From positions 1-64,000 of the forward strand of contig JAADVB010000063.1 of the NCBI GenBank assembly GCA_023334545.1: a stretch of DNA of 64,000 bases, written 5' to 3'. Every line of letters starts with the position of its first letter. Position 1 is the first letter of the stretch. Source of the DNA: Salisapilia sapeloensis. Its lineage: Eukaryota > Oomycota > Peronosporomycetes > Peronosporales > Salisapiliaceae. The translations under genes were made by a program, and so were the position numbers. The notes under the pieces were generated by a model. The model saw nothing but the letters and a program-made list of their open reading frames with translations, searched no databases and was not told the DNA's origin. Of this stretch, positions 12,944 through 23,841 are shown piece by piece.

Positions 12944-12957
12944 AATTATGAATCTTG

Positions 12958-14252
12958 CTAATCGATTTTATCATTCCTTCGTCGGCGTTTACATGATATG
13001 ATGATACAAACAAGGAAGGTTGTGATGTATAACAAGAAGAGGTGGGGTTCATGTGGTAAGCTACACATGTGGACTTGATGCGACGATAACGACAGGAGAC
13101 CGTAGGAAGGATCTGGTCGTTGACCCCAAGAGAAGGATGGAATCGTGTACTCGAGAGTTCTATCGTGCTTGTATGAGCATTGAGCGTGTGTATGACCAGA
13201 GAGTATGATGTCTGGAGATAATTTCTCCAAGATTTCCGTCGAAAGCGACTTGGACAACACGTGTTTGTGTTCTGCATAAGCGAAAGAAGGGTGTTCGTAT
13301 GTGATGTGTCCTCCCTCACGTAGTCGATGTGGACCGCATTGAAGGTCATTTGGACGGTAGAATGGGAGGTGGGATAGGAGGATGGTCGATCCGTTGGATG
13401 GATGCAGGAGATCGCTCGAGACGATGTCGTCCAAAAATCTAGATAACCACATGAGGCAATCGTTATGGTGTGGTTGTATGCAATATGATGTACGCTTTCG
13501 ATTGGGAGTAAAGATAGGTGGGTGCGTCAGTGTCTAGTGCCATGGTGTTGAGTTGGATGAAAGTGTGGCCGCGAAAGGAGGAAATAGCGTTGGCAGGTCC
13601 GAAAGAGGACTCGTAGCGTTGAACAAGAGCTGGCGATAGAAACTTGCCGAACGCACTGTCGTGATTGCCAAGCTATACGACGAAGAGGCTGTTACGCAAT
13701 GCACAAAAGGAAATTTACAAAGTGATGGCGTACTAGGTAGAGTGTCGGAATGTCCCTCGCTCGTGAAAAAGCAGAGAAGAATCGATCAGTGTATTCCTGC
13801 AGTAGAAACCATTGAGATATTCATTTTGTATCGGAGAGAGATGTATCTAGTAAATACCTTCCATGCCTCGGCGGCAGTTCTTTGCGTACCTTCATCCAGT
13901 TGGTCTCCTAGAACCAGTACTAGATCTGGTTTGTGGATATCAATAGCTGATGTGACGCTCATACTTATCTATAAGACCGGATATACCATGTTAATGGGCA
14001 TGCAAGTCATGTAGCTTAATTATAATGGTAGCTGACCTGCCAATCGATCCAGATACGTTCGATCCATGATCGACGGCGACGACCGAGGAGATGCACATCA
14101 GACACAACAAGTGCCTGAAGCTCTTCTACATCTGACATGGTATTGCTGACCGTATCTGGGTAGCTGCAGGTAATAGCAAAGAGATAAAAGATGCCAATTT
14201 GGCCAAAAAGGAGCACGACAAGCACGATTAAGCACACCACTTGCCACTTCAT
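12958..14252 (-). CDS. MPPE1/PGAP5/Cdc1-like membrane metallophosphoesterase
   Basis: Five exons (14252-14037, 13968-13858, 13796-13734, 13672-13494, 13438-12958) join in frame to 349 aa. A signal-anchor (residues 5-29) precedes the calcineurin-like phosphoesterase fold, whose metal ligands are all visible: SDVHLLG (D52, H54), LGDQLDEG, LGNHD, LLSHLP and LSGHTH. The following EYTIPSFSWGQRPDPSYGL block is diagnostic for the MPPE1/Cdc1 group. A second hydrophobic segment and a KRRRRN-type basic tail end the protein. Animal MPPE1 removes an ethanolamine phosphate from GPI anchors in the secretory pathway and yeast Cdc1 acts on GPI mannose; a GPI-remodelling role in ER or Golgi is inferred. Confidence 0.9.
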
Positions 14253-14705
14253 TCTAATAGCAATAGAGTTAGCTCATCAGTTAGACCACTTTGATTAGAA
14301 TAAACGGTTGTATTACGTTTCTGGATATGATGGCCGGCCGACGTACGCTGCTTGTCGAGATGGTAGCTCCTCGAGTGCTATTCGACAATTGCTAATTTAG
14401 TGTCTGAGTACTCTTGTCATGCATTTCATTTGGTATTTGTATGCTCTGATCTATTGTATATTTCTCTGATGTAGCTTTTAGCATCAGCTACATGCAAAAC
14501 TTATCTCTTCCATCAGACACTACTATAGACTTAATATAAGGTGTTAACACCACAGTCAAGTGCAGTCATTTAGTAAAGCACCATCAACACGTTCAAAGTC
14601 TACTGAAAGTGAATTGCTGTGATCTAAACTAGCATTTAGCCTAATTGCTCGTTGAAGTTGCGATAGAAGTAGGAATAGTGACGCACAAAATGGGCACAAA
14701 ACAAA
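14253..14705. other. Divergent intergenic region, no gene seen
   Basis: This 453-bp spacer lies between divergent MPPE1-like and CENP-S genes. It is AT-rich with short stop-interrupted frames. A 64-residue minus-strand frame (14556-14750) overlaps the CENP-S start and has no coding character, so I left it out. Confidence 0.4.
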
Positions 14706-15265
14706 ATGTCTGATGAAGTGGATCGAGGCGAGGATTATCAGCAACGTCACAGCATTGTATATGGTGTCGGCAGCATTTGTGAAGAAGAAGGTATTACTGG
14801 CATTCTGTCTCTATGTGGAAATGTAAGAATAGCATCTTGAAGACTTGTGTGGGTAGTGAAACGACAGCGAGAGGAGAGTGACGGTCGTCCAAAGCCTGTG
14901 CCGTCGAAAGAGACACTTATGCTGCTAGGTGACTTGGTTCAGAAAGAAGCTGAAAGTAAGCTGTATTCATTTCATTCCTGCAGGCTAATTTACAGCTTCT
15001 ATTAACGCGATATGAATACAGTTATGGCGACAGAGCTGCAGCACTTTGCAAACCATGCGAATCACAAAATTATTAAAGCAGAAGACGTGCTTCTGTGTGC
15101 AAGAAAGCTTCCTCATATTGTATCTATGATATATTTAGACACTTGTAGGCTTTCATTTTTAATATATTGATGCACTAGTCCAAACTGTTGCAACAGTACC
15201 AGCGTGAGAATTTCCAGTCTCCGAGAAAACGCCGTCGGTTAATAGCGCATGATGAAGATGAATAA
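14706..15265 (+). CDS. CENPS: CENP-S / MHF1 histone-fold protein
   Basis: A small gene of four short exons: 14706-14790, 14857-14955, 15022-15119, 15179-15265, encoding 122 aa, with three introns of 59-66 nt. The N-terminus DYQQRHSIVYGVGSICEE aligns with the first helix of CENP-S, and the block TELQHFANHANHKIIKAEDV is the histone-fold signature (helix 2, loop 2, helix 3). The basic tail SPRKRRRL is likely nuclear-targeting. CENP-S pairs with CENP-X; the dimer acts with FANCM in fork repair and with CENP-T/W at kinetochores. Each exon is too short to stand out as an ORF, so automatic calls could miss it. The phases agree at all three junctions. Confidence 0.85.
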
Positions 15266-15332
15266 TACAGACGCAAATCTTTATAACAATCGCAATCTTA
15301 CCTAAAAACTTCTTATATACAACAACAAATGA

Positions 15333-16779
15333 CTAGGCTGCTCTAGTCGACTTGGATCGATCGCGACGCATACTCGAAAACCGATGTCTGCTATGGGTAT
15401 CTCTTTGTAGAGCATCTTCCAATACACTTATCGATCCTTCATCTGAAGATGATAATCGAAAGGAATACGATGGTGGCTCCGCTGCCTTTACTTCCGAGCT
15501 GAAGGACCATAAGAATGCGGACCCGCGCGGGTGCTTCGACTCTGCTTGGATTGATTTATATTCCGATGTCTCCGATGACAGTGCTGTTGGTCGGAAGGTA
15601 TCAATTGAGTCTTTTTTATCTGGTGTCAAGTCAAGCGCATTGGATTCAAATATTTTAAATTCACCAGACTGGTACAACCTCAAAATTGTTTTCTCCGCCG
15701 CTAGCATGTCCATGATCAGTTGTCCCAAATAATCCAACGTTTTCACCACCTTCGATGACGTTAAATCACTGCGAGGCTTGGTATCAAATGCAAAGACACA
15801 GCCAATAATTCCATAAGAACTTGCCCATGGATCGCTTTGATCCGATAGTGGGGCACTGGCTACGAACTGGAATGTCTCTCGTGATCTACCTGGTAAATGG
15901 GCATCCAACGGTTGCGAAAAAGAGTATGAGCTTTTCTCCAGTGACGAATGACGACAAAGAGATAAAAATTCATCCGAGTGGAACATGCTAACCCTCAAGT
16001 TGTGATACGCGACTACCCAAACGAAGTCATCTTCAAGTAGTACGATAGCACAGCTCTTACAGTCCAGGTAGTCTTCGACGAGAGAGCAGACAGATTGCAG
16101 GCGAACATTGTCATGTTGGCTCACGGTGACTTTATACTGTGCTACCCACGCTTCTGGCGGTTCGCACGGCGTAAGTGCCGAGGAGATGATGTATGGCGCA
16201 TGAGGAGATCGAGGAACGGTGGGTGATGACTCACTCGCTGGAGGAGTGGGAAGAGATCTAGATCGTCCACGTTGCAGCGTATACGGTCCAGGACTATGGT
16301 GATGCGAAGGCGAAATGTCTGCTGGATCATTTCGAGTGGAATGTGTAGAGCGAACAACGCTAGCTTCTCTAGATACCGATCGATGTCCGTACTCTCTCGG
16401 TGCTGGAAGAGTGCCTTGCTGAAAAAGGCATCGACCACAAGTATGTGCGAGCTGTACGCCTTGCATCGGTACGTCCACCATCATGGGGCTTAGGCATCTT
16501 CGACAGCAGACATCACCACACTATTGATAAAGAGGATCGGATTTAGTTTAGCTATAAGTTTTAATAAGATTAATGCAGCAGTAAGAAGCTTACCGCTCGG
16601 CAATGATGCTTGCGTCGAAAGAGACTGAATCTACGAACGCAGACGCCACATCGCTTCGTATCCGACGCTTGTTTCCATCGAGTCGTGGGAATGCCTTCCA
16701 GGACAATGGTTTGATACGCTTGATGCGGTAATTGATGCGTGAGCCTAGGACCCAGCGACGACAAACTGGTTCTTTGCAT
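15333..16779 (-). CDS. FYVE zinc-finger protein with GAF-like region
   Basis: Exons 16779-16594 and 16520-15333, intron 73 nt, phase 0, give 457 aa. The splice falls inside the FYVE domain (residues ~35-85): the upstream exon carries RFSLFRRKHHCRA and the downstream exon opens with CGDVCCRRC and ends with the last pair in HTCGRC. RKHHCR is the PI3P-binding signature, so endosomal targeting is expected. A Ser/Pro-rich linker follows, then a GAF-like stretch (SCAIVLLEDDFVWVVAYH, residues ~215-330), then a Ser-rich tail. FYVE proteins with variable partners are strongly expanded in oomycetes. The substrate or effector is unknown. Confidence 0.82.
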
Positions 16780-16968
16780 CCCCGCCTCCTCAGTCTGTTC
16801 GTATCGGCCTTATTGCTAAAGTGGTCTCATATCTATCTACGCGAAGAAATTGTCACGTGAGACTGTTCAAATTGTTTGAAGCGGCTTTTGACGCGTCACC
16901 GATCGCTTACTTGGGACTTGTAACGCCCGATGAGACTGCTGAAAAGTTTCTCGCAAGTTTCAGTCTGA

Positions 16969-18407
16969 ATGCAGAAGCTCTCTTCTTCCAATGAACTTGC
17001 CACTACGAAGGTGCAGTCCAGTGCCATGACGGACAGTAGTCGGGATAGATTTTTCCATGACCCCATAGATGGACATAGCGGCAGTGTTTCCATGATACTA
17101 GTGTCAGGTGAACAGGACACAGAGCTAAGCATATCGATGAAGCAAGTTTTCTTTAATGGATGGGAAAATACCACCAAGGTAGCGCTCTAATCATATAATT
17201 CGGAGTACAAATATCTAACTTCTAGCTAATGTTACTCGTCTGGCAGGCGGAAGAATTGGAACAATCACTTTCTATAAAACTTGACTCACTTGAAGCCGAC
17301 GATGAAAAGATAAACTCTTCCGCCTCTATCCCTGTCATCATCGCAGGGCCCAAGAGCACACGATTTAGTTTAAAAGGTCATATCGCGAGTACGCACAGCC
17401 TTTTGTTAAAAGTTGGTCAAAATTGCTGCTATTCAGTATCTTTCACACCACCGGCATTGACCGACAGCGATTTTGCCTTTGACAACTTCCAAGACCAAAT
17501 CGCAGTTCATACACGAGAAGGAAGTGTCATTATTTACTTGAAAGCCACGAAGAAATGTGTTAAAATGAGCCAATACTCAGCAATGGAGTACTGCCCTCGA
17601 GCCCTACCATTGGTTCAACCTCCTTCTCTCCACAACTTTGACATGATCGAGAAGCAAGAACGTCTTGATAACGCAGTCGATCGATTGCCAGTAGGATCGG
17701 ATGATAGAAACTTGGTGTTGGACAAGCATATTCAAAACCCAAATTCGGTAAATTCATTGACGGTTCTTCGGTCAAATTTAGATGCTAAGAAAGCGATCGT
17801 GATGCTTCGAGCGCAATATGGAACAACGCAAGCCCCTCGGAAATCAAAACGGAAACCGCCTAGCGACGAGAACGATCCTTTACCAAGTAAAGGAGTTGAG
17901 ATGATTGAAACTTTTAATAGTGTACTAGCTGCTGCAATGAAAGATGTAGATCAGCAAAGAGCAATTGCACAAGAAAGCTTAAAGTTGAACCATTCTAACG
18001 TACGTGCCGAACGTACGACCAGCAGCAAAGACTTTCTTGTCACCGGTGATAGATCCGAAGCGAGTTTAGTGTCTATTATACCTCCGCCGAAGTCATCTAC
18101 CAGAAAGAAGCGTGGGCTTCCTCGAAAGCCACCGAGTCTTTCTCCTCTATCTACACGCTCTTCCATCATGCAGACATCAAACCAAGAAAAGTTTGTAGAG
18201 CACCATTTGTGTGGTACATGGCGACCTGGTAGTCGTGAAGCCTATAGGGTCCAGGAACGTATTCGATCTGGTAATGCGTCAATGGATACTTTCCATGAAC
18301 ATGAAAAAGAGTCGGACGATTCTGATGTTGAGGTAGATCCGTTTCCACACGAACTGGATCAACTTGGGAGTGGTGTGGCAGCATTAGAAAGTAGTATGTA
18401 CGAATGA
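16969..18407 (+). CDS. Hypothetical protein with ASH/MSP-like beta domain, possible ciliary protein
   Basis: Exons 16969-17178 and 17226-18407 join in phase 0 (47-nt intron) to give 463 aa. Residues ~30-170 read as immunoglobulin-like beta strands, including a GPKSTRFSLKGHIAS and VGQNCCYSVSFTPP pair that resembles ASH/MSP domains of flagellar proteins such as the HYDIN/CFAP group. The rest is low-complexity and basic with KKRGLPRKPPSL-like segments. I cannot name the family with confidence. In frame, an upstream TGA precedes ATG 16969, which supports that start unless there is an extra 5' exon. It is divergent from the FYVE gene, with a 189-bp spacer. Confidence 0.6.
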
Positions 18408-18527
18408 TAAGGATGTCTACTGTGGAAACTTCACGCATATAAAGCCAACTAGAAATATTGCCAAGTCAATAGTCCAATCGACGGACCTACTACCACAAGC
18501 CTATGTGTATGCTGGTGTGTACTACTG

Positions 18528-18969
18528 TCACGCATGCTGCACCTTGCGATGGCTTACGACGGACTGAGAAAGATAAAATCCACCGTTGAGGAGCACAAAA
18601 ACATATCCGTTGAAGTGTATCTTCATGTCGTTGGGCGATGCGCAACTGTGTTCGCCCGGTCTATTAAAATCCAACAGCGCACGTGTCGATGTGCCAATCG
18701 TAACCTCTTGCAAATCGAGCACAATCGACAGTATTAGACGATCTTGGTTGTATGAACTGCCGTCGATTGTTGCTTCCCACTCACTGCCAAAGCTACCAGT
18801 GAATCTGAGCTGAGGATTTGCTTGCAGTAGAGTCCAGTGGAAACGTAGGTTTGCTGAAAATCCAGGAGATCAGATCTTTGTGAAACCATATCCTTGCGTC
18901 TGTTCGTAAAGTGTTTAACTTCGTACCGCGATGTATGGATAGTTCCATTTTGCAGTGCAATACAGACAT
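18528..18969 (-). CDS. Hypothetical protein, two exons
   Basis: The exon 18969-18927 ends at a GTACGAAG donor and joins in phase 1 to 18853-18528 after a TTTTCAG acceptor (73-nt intron), giving 122 aa. The second exon is a continuous, well-composed frame (FHWTLLQANPQLRFTGSF ... DFNRPGEHSCASPNDMKI) predicted to be mostly beta-strand. No family is recognised. Support is frame length, composition and matching splice phase only. It lies in a sparse stretch with one other weak gene. Confidence 0.4.
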
Positions 18970-19539
18970 TCTTGGTCAGCCTTTTCATTGGAAACTTGGT
19001 GCGAATTGTTGTTAGGATAGGTTAGAAGCTGTATTCGCCAATTCCACATATAATGTAGACATGATTGCAAAAGGCAAGGGTACAGGTATAGATCTGAAAC
19101 TATCTTCTTTAGCATAGCATGGTTGCAAATCGACATGTGCATCGAATATCGAGCCCAGGAAACGATTGGGCAAGATTATACTACAGTAGAATATTTCGAA
19201 TCAATGGGCGTTTTCATCCATGAATGCATAGAGCACCTAGCTGACATTGGCGAAATTTCCAAGGGGTAGAGAGTAGCCCCATGTCAATTTTACCTTTATG
19301 TCGGCTGCATCAAGATAGAACAATCGTATCTTTCTATAGATCTACATGCATAAAAAATCTTCTCGATTTCAAATATTGGATAGCAGTCGCCTCAAGCGCA
19401 TTGAAGAGTTGGAAGAAATGCGATAGTAAGATTACTATGAGTCGAAGACGAATTTATTGTTCATGATCTTGTTTCTATCTATCTGTTGGTAACCTTCGTA
19501 CCACGTTCGCGCAACCCGACAACTTCAACCTTTGGAAAG

Positions 19540-20028
19540 CTAGCGCATGTCCGATCCGGTGAGCTTCGTTGCAGTCGTTACGAGTGGATTTTTTTGGCAT
19601 CTGTACCGAGGAAAGGATGCGTGTGTGTGGGTCTCACGCCACGCAAGAGCACCTCGATTTTCCACGGAAGTATTTAACTGCATTCGCGATGCGTTCCATG
19701 ATCATGTTGGGTGCGTTCTGAACGTAGGCTGCCATTCTGCTCCTAGCGCGAAGATTCCATGCCCATAGTGGGCGCATGCAGTCGCCCGCAACGCATGGCG
19801 TCCAGCAGCCAACCGAAATGTCGACACCTTGATTATCAACAATCTGCGATGACACAATAAAATCCAGCTATGCTGACACGCAGATGATGTGTTCTGCTTC
19901 AGGTCCTCCTGTCTTCAACTGTCGCTGCTGCTGATCGAATTCTTCATCTAAATTTCCGCGCAAAAGCTCCATGCCTATTGCCAATGCCCATGCCTCGGAT
20001 GTACTGGACGTACTACTGGATTTACTAC
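19540..20028 (-). CDS. Putative hypothetical gene or decaying gene, 5' end unresolved
   Basis: Three coding-like blocks on the minus strand can be chained: 20028-19880 (Ser-rich, then EAWALAIGMELLRGNLDEEF), 19843-19653 (VDISVGCWTPCVAGDCMRP) and 19600-19540, ending in TAG. Between the first two lies a TAG in the same frame; it disappears if a 36-nt GT-AG segment (19879-19844) is an intron. Upstream of 20028 a coding-like frame continues only after a one-base shift, so either an exon is missing or the gene is broken. No homologue is recognised. Confidence 0.3.
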
Positions 20029-20496
20029 CTTGAAGGGGTCGGGATTACGATCCCATCGGCTTCTACTGTGTGCAAACCGGTAAAAATAGAATTGTATCTA
20101 TATGTAACAGACGGTCTGACAGGCTAGTACCACTTTCATCCGAATTCTCTCGTCCGAGATCAAATGCATGTTTCTAGCTCACCGAGGTATATCCAGGGGA
20201 GAAGCTGATTCAAATTGGATTTTAATCTTTACTTTCTCCGATGCATGTGAACCAGATTCGACGTACGTAGTATGTGTAGTTTGCTTTGGTTGGATGAATA
20301 GAAATAATCTGAGAATGAGTAATATCAATTTTATTTGTATAAAGTATTCAGAAGTAAAGAAAAGACGTGACGGTTGCTGAGTTTGGGATAAGCTCATTTC
20401 CGGATTTGCTGCGAAGGTGAAAATAGATTTCCCAGAGCGTGGGAAGTTGCATTTCTTCTAGTTCTGATCGCAACGCTTCCACGACTTCTTGCTTCG

Positions 20497-20505
20497 TCAT
20501 TCACA
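20497..20505 (+). promoter_or_regulatory. Initiator-like element (TCATTCACA) of the calcium-pump gene
   Basis: TCATTCACA sits 20 bp before the chosen ATG at 20525. Oomycete genes often use an initiator with a TCATTY core a short distance upstream of the start codon. Supports the ATG at 20525 over any in-frame start further upstream. Confidence 0.4.
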
Positions 20506-20524
20506 CAAAGCACGTGTGTTGAGG

Positions 20525-23500
20525 ATGAGCAACTTCAAACTCCACGCGAGCGACTTGATTCGGCTCGTGGAAACGCCGCATGAAAAAGCTGGCGAACAAG
20601 TGTCTTCGCTTGGCGGTGTCCAAGGCGTCGGTGAGAAACTCGGCGTCGACATCTACCAAGGGCTAGACAACAACAACTCGGAGGACCTCAAGCTCCGTGA
20701 AAACGCCTTCGGAAAAAATTATGTCGCGCCGCCGAAGAGCAAAGGCTTCTTTGGTCTTATGTGGGATGCCTTCCAGGACATTACGATGATTATTCTAGCT
20801 GTCTCGGGTGCCATCTCCATCATCCTCGCTGTCGCAGTTGGAGACGACCCGGAAACTGGATGGATTGAAGGCGCGTGTATCGAAGTCGCGGTGCTCGTCG
20901 TGACGGTCGTGACGGCTGCCAACGACTATCAGAAGGAGAAGCAGTTTAGCGTCTTGAATGAAGTGAAAGAAGATGAGAAGATCAAGGTGATTCGCAACGG
21001 CGAGCCGTGTGAAGTGAGCAAGTTTAATTTGATGGTGGGTGACATTGTGCGGGTCGACCTGGGTGACATTATCCCTGCGGACGGCATCGTCTTTGATCAG
21101 AAGGAGATGAAGATGGATGAAAGTGCCATGACAGGTGAATCCGACTTGCTTACTAAGAATGAGGACAATCCGTTCCTTTTGTCCGGCACTAAAGTCATGG
21201 AAGGACTGGGCAAGATGCTTGTAGTAGCTGTGGGTGAGAACTCGCAGGCTGGTATCATCAAGAAACTGATTAATGGCAAGAAGGGAGAGTCGAAAGACAC
21301 GGACAAGAAGCCAGAAGGTAACGATGCTACGAATGAAGATGATGTATACGTGGAAATGGAGACGCCACGCGCTTCCAAGTCGCAAAAGAACGAAGCAGAG
21401 TACGGTGACGATGAAGGAGCTTCTGAATCGCCTTTGGAAGGTAAATTGTACCGCTTGACGGTACTCATCGGAAAGCTCGGTACGGTCGCAGGTCTTCTCG
21501 TCTTTATCGTCATGTGTCTTCGTTTCTCGATTGAAAAGTTCGCGATCGACGGAGAAGACTGGAAGGGAGCGTACTTCAACGACTATCTTGACTTTTTCAT
21601 CCTCGCCATCACAGTGCTTGTCTTGGCGATTCCCGAAGGTCTGCCGCTAGCTGTTACCATCGCACTTGCCTACTCTGTGAAAAAGATGCTACGAGACAAC
21701 AATCTCGTTCGACACTTGGATGCATGTGAAACCATGGGTAGTGCCACGAGCATTTGCTCTGATAAGACAGGAACGTTGACAACGAACCGGATGACTGTCA
21801 TGCGCACGTGGTTGGGTGATCAAGAGTACACTAGTGCAGAAGACGTTCGCCAGGCCATGAGTGAGCACACAAAAGATGCATTCTTACACGGCGTCGCATT
21901 AAATTCGACCGCCGAGATCCTCCCTCCTCGATCTGATGGTGCCCAGCCAGAGCACACTGGTAACAAGACCGAGTGTGCGTTGCTCCAGTTCTCTCGCGAC
22001 TGCGGCGTGGACTATTCACAAGTACGAAAGGAGATCGAAGTTGGACACATGCTCACCTTTAGTAGTGCCAAGAAGCGCATGTCTGTCGTTGTGAAGAACC
22101 AGGATGGATCTAGTCGTATCTATACTAAGGGCGCGACGGAAGTCGTCCTGGGCCTTTGCCAGAACGTCCAGACTGCCGACGGAACGATCTCTGCTTTGGA
22201 TGATGGACGTCGGAAGGAGATTGGGACGACTGTGATTGAAACCTTTGCAACTCAAGGCTTCCGGACGTTGTGTCTAGCCTATCGTGACGTCGATATGCCA
22301 GCAGAAGAACTGTACAATTGGTCCGATGAAGAGATTGAAAAGGAGCTTACGTGTGTCGCTATCGTCGGAATCGAAGATCCTGTTCGTACGGAAGTGCCGG
22401 ACAGTATTGAAAAGTGTAAGCAAGCAGGTATCACTGTGCGGATGGTTACGGGTGATAACATCATGACAGCGCGATCTATTGCACTCAAATGTGGTATCAT
22501 CACCCCAGGCGATGGTGCGCTTGTCATGGAAGGCACCGAGTTCCGATCTCGAGTCCTTGATGCAAGCGGAAATGTGAATCAGACAGAGTTTGACAAGATC
22601 TGGCCGATGCTACGTGTCCTCGCTCGGTCTTCCCCGAAGGACAAGTACACACTTGTGTCAGGTTTGATGCAAACGTCACTCGTGCCGCACGGACCTCAGG
22701 TCGTCGCTGTTACTGGTGACGGCACGAACGACGCACCAGCTCTAAAGCGAGCGAATGTCGGTTTTGCTATGGGTATCAGTGGTACGGCAGTTGCCAAAGA
22801 CGCGTCGGACATTATTCTCATGGACGACAACTTTACGTCGATCGTAAGTGCCATCAAGTGGGGTCGCAACGTCTACGACTCGGTGAGCAAGTTCCTCCAG
22901 TTCCAATTGACCGTCAATATTGTCGCGGTGTCTCTCGCGTTTCTCGGTGCTGTCATCCTCGACCAGTCTCCTCTAACGCCCGTGCAGATGCTATGGGTGA
23001 ACTTGATCATGGACTCGTTTGCGTCCTTGGCACTAGCGACGGAAGAGCCGACGATGGCGCTCCTGGATCGGAAGCCGATCCCTAAGACGCAGCCACTGGT
23101 GTCGAAAAAGATGAGCAAGCACATTATCGGCCAGAGCATCCTGCAGCTCGTCATCCTCTTGGTTCTGTCGTTCAAAGGGCATGTCATCTTCAACGTTCCG
23201 TCTGGTCTCTACAGTGACGTGGACGAAGAGGACCGAGATGACCCGACCAAGCACATGACGATCGTGTTCAACACGTTTGTCTGGATGCAGCTCTTTAACG
23301 AGATCAACTGTCGTCGTATTCATGATGAGAAGAATGTGTTTGATCGGATATGGCAGAACAAGATGTTCCTCTACATCTGTGCGCTGCAGGTCATCATGCA
23401 AGTCATCATCATCCAGTTCACTGGTCGTGTCTTTAGTGTCGCGCCATTGGATGTTGGTGAATGGTTTGTCTGCATCGGTCTAGGCTTCCTCGCATGGCCG

Positions 23501-23716
23501 CTAGGTTTCGTCTTGCGAAGTATCTCGGTGACTAAAGCACCGAGCTGGATGGCTTTCTGTCGTGAAGCCGAGGTCGTGGAACCAGAGCAATCACCAACGT
23601 CCGGGCATTATCAACAGCTATGGGTGCGCGGATTCTCTCGACTCCGGACACAAATTCGTGTCGTCAAGGCCTTCCAGAGTGGATTGCAAAAGCAGCCGTT
23701 GCTGACGAATGTGTAA
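20525..23716 (+). CDS. Plasma-membrane-type Ca2+-ATPase (P2B, PMCA)
   Basis: A single exon of 1063 aa. Frame extension upstream has no ATG; 20525 is preceded by an initiator-like motif. P-type hallmarks are complete: actuator loop SAMTGESD (near 200), PEGLPLAV in M4, phosphorylation site SDKTGTLTTNRM (near 413), TGDNIMTAR, and hinge TGDGTNDAPALKRANVGFAM (near 731). An acidic insertion at about 265-315 occupies the place of the variable first-loop insert of PMCA pumps. The C-terminal tail after the last membrane helix contains LWVRGFSRLRTQIRVVKAF, closely similar to the animal PMCA calmodulin-binding helix. The pump should export cytosolic Ca2+ using ATP; calmodulin control is inferred from the tail. 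Confidence 0.96.
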   Translation: MSNFKLHASDLIRLVETPHEKAGEQVSSLGGVQGVGEKLGVDIYQGLDNNNSEDLKLRENAFGKNYVAPPKSKGFFGLMWDAFQDITMIILAVSGAISIILAVAVGDDPETGWIEGACIEVAVLVVTVVTAANDYQKEKQFSVLNEVKEDEKIKVIRNGEPCEVSKFNLMVGDIVRVDLGDIIPADGIVFDQKEMKMDESAMTGESDLLTKNEDNPFLLSGTKVMEGLGKMLVVAVGENSQAGIIKKLINGKKGESKDTDKKPEGNDATNEDDVYVEMETPRASKSQKNEAEYGDDEGASESPLEGKLYRLTVLIGKLGTVAGLLVFIVMCLRFSIEKFAIDGEDWKGAYFNDYLDFFILAITVLVLAIPEGLPLAVTIALAYSVKKMLRDNNLVRHLDACETMGSATSICSDKTGTLTTNRMTVMRTWLGDQEYTSAEDVRQAMSEHTKDAFLHGVALNSTAEILPPRSDGAQPEHTGNKTECALLQFSRDCGVDYSQVRKEIEVGHMLTFSSAKKRMSVVVKNQDGSSRIYTKGATEVVLGLCQNVQTADGTISALDDGRRKEIGTTVIETFATQGFRTLCLAYRDVDMPAEELYNWSDEEIEKELTCVAIVGIEDPVRTEVPDSIEKCKQAGITVRMVTGDNIMTARSIALKCGIITPGDGALVMEGTEFRSRVLDASGNVNQTEFDKIWPMLRVLARSSPKDKYTLVSGLMQTSLVPHGPQVVAVTGDGTNDAPALKRANVGFAMGISGTAVAKDASDIILMDDNFTSIVSAIKWGRNVYDSVSKFLQFQLTVNIVAVSLAFLGAVILDQSPLTPVQMLWVNLIMDSFASLALATEEPTMALLDRKPIPKTQPLVSKKMSKHIIGQSILQLVILLVLSFKGHVIFNVPSGLYSDVDEEDRDDPTKHMTIVFNTFVWMQLFNEINCRRIHDEKNVFDRIWQNKMFLYICALQVIMQVIIIQFTGRVFSVAPLDVGEWFVCIGLGFLAWPLGFVLRSISVTKAPSWMAFCREAEVVEPEQSPTSGHYQQLWVRGFSRLRTQIRVVKAFQSGLQKQPLLTNV

Positions 23717-23841
23717 GTAGTAGATATGGAGTGAGTAGGATGGAACTACTTGCGTCTAAGTTACGTGAACACGAGGTATGGATATGCATTGCCAACGTTT
23801 CTTTGTCTCGATCGTTTCTTCTTTCGTTTGGCATTAAAACG

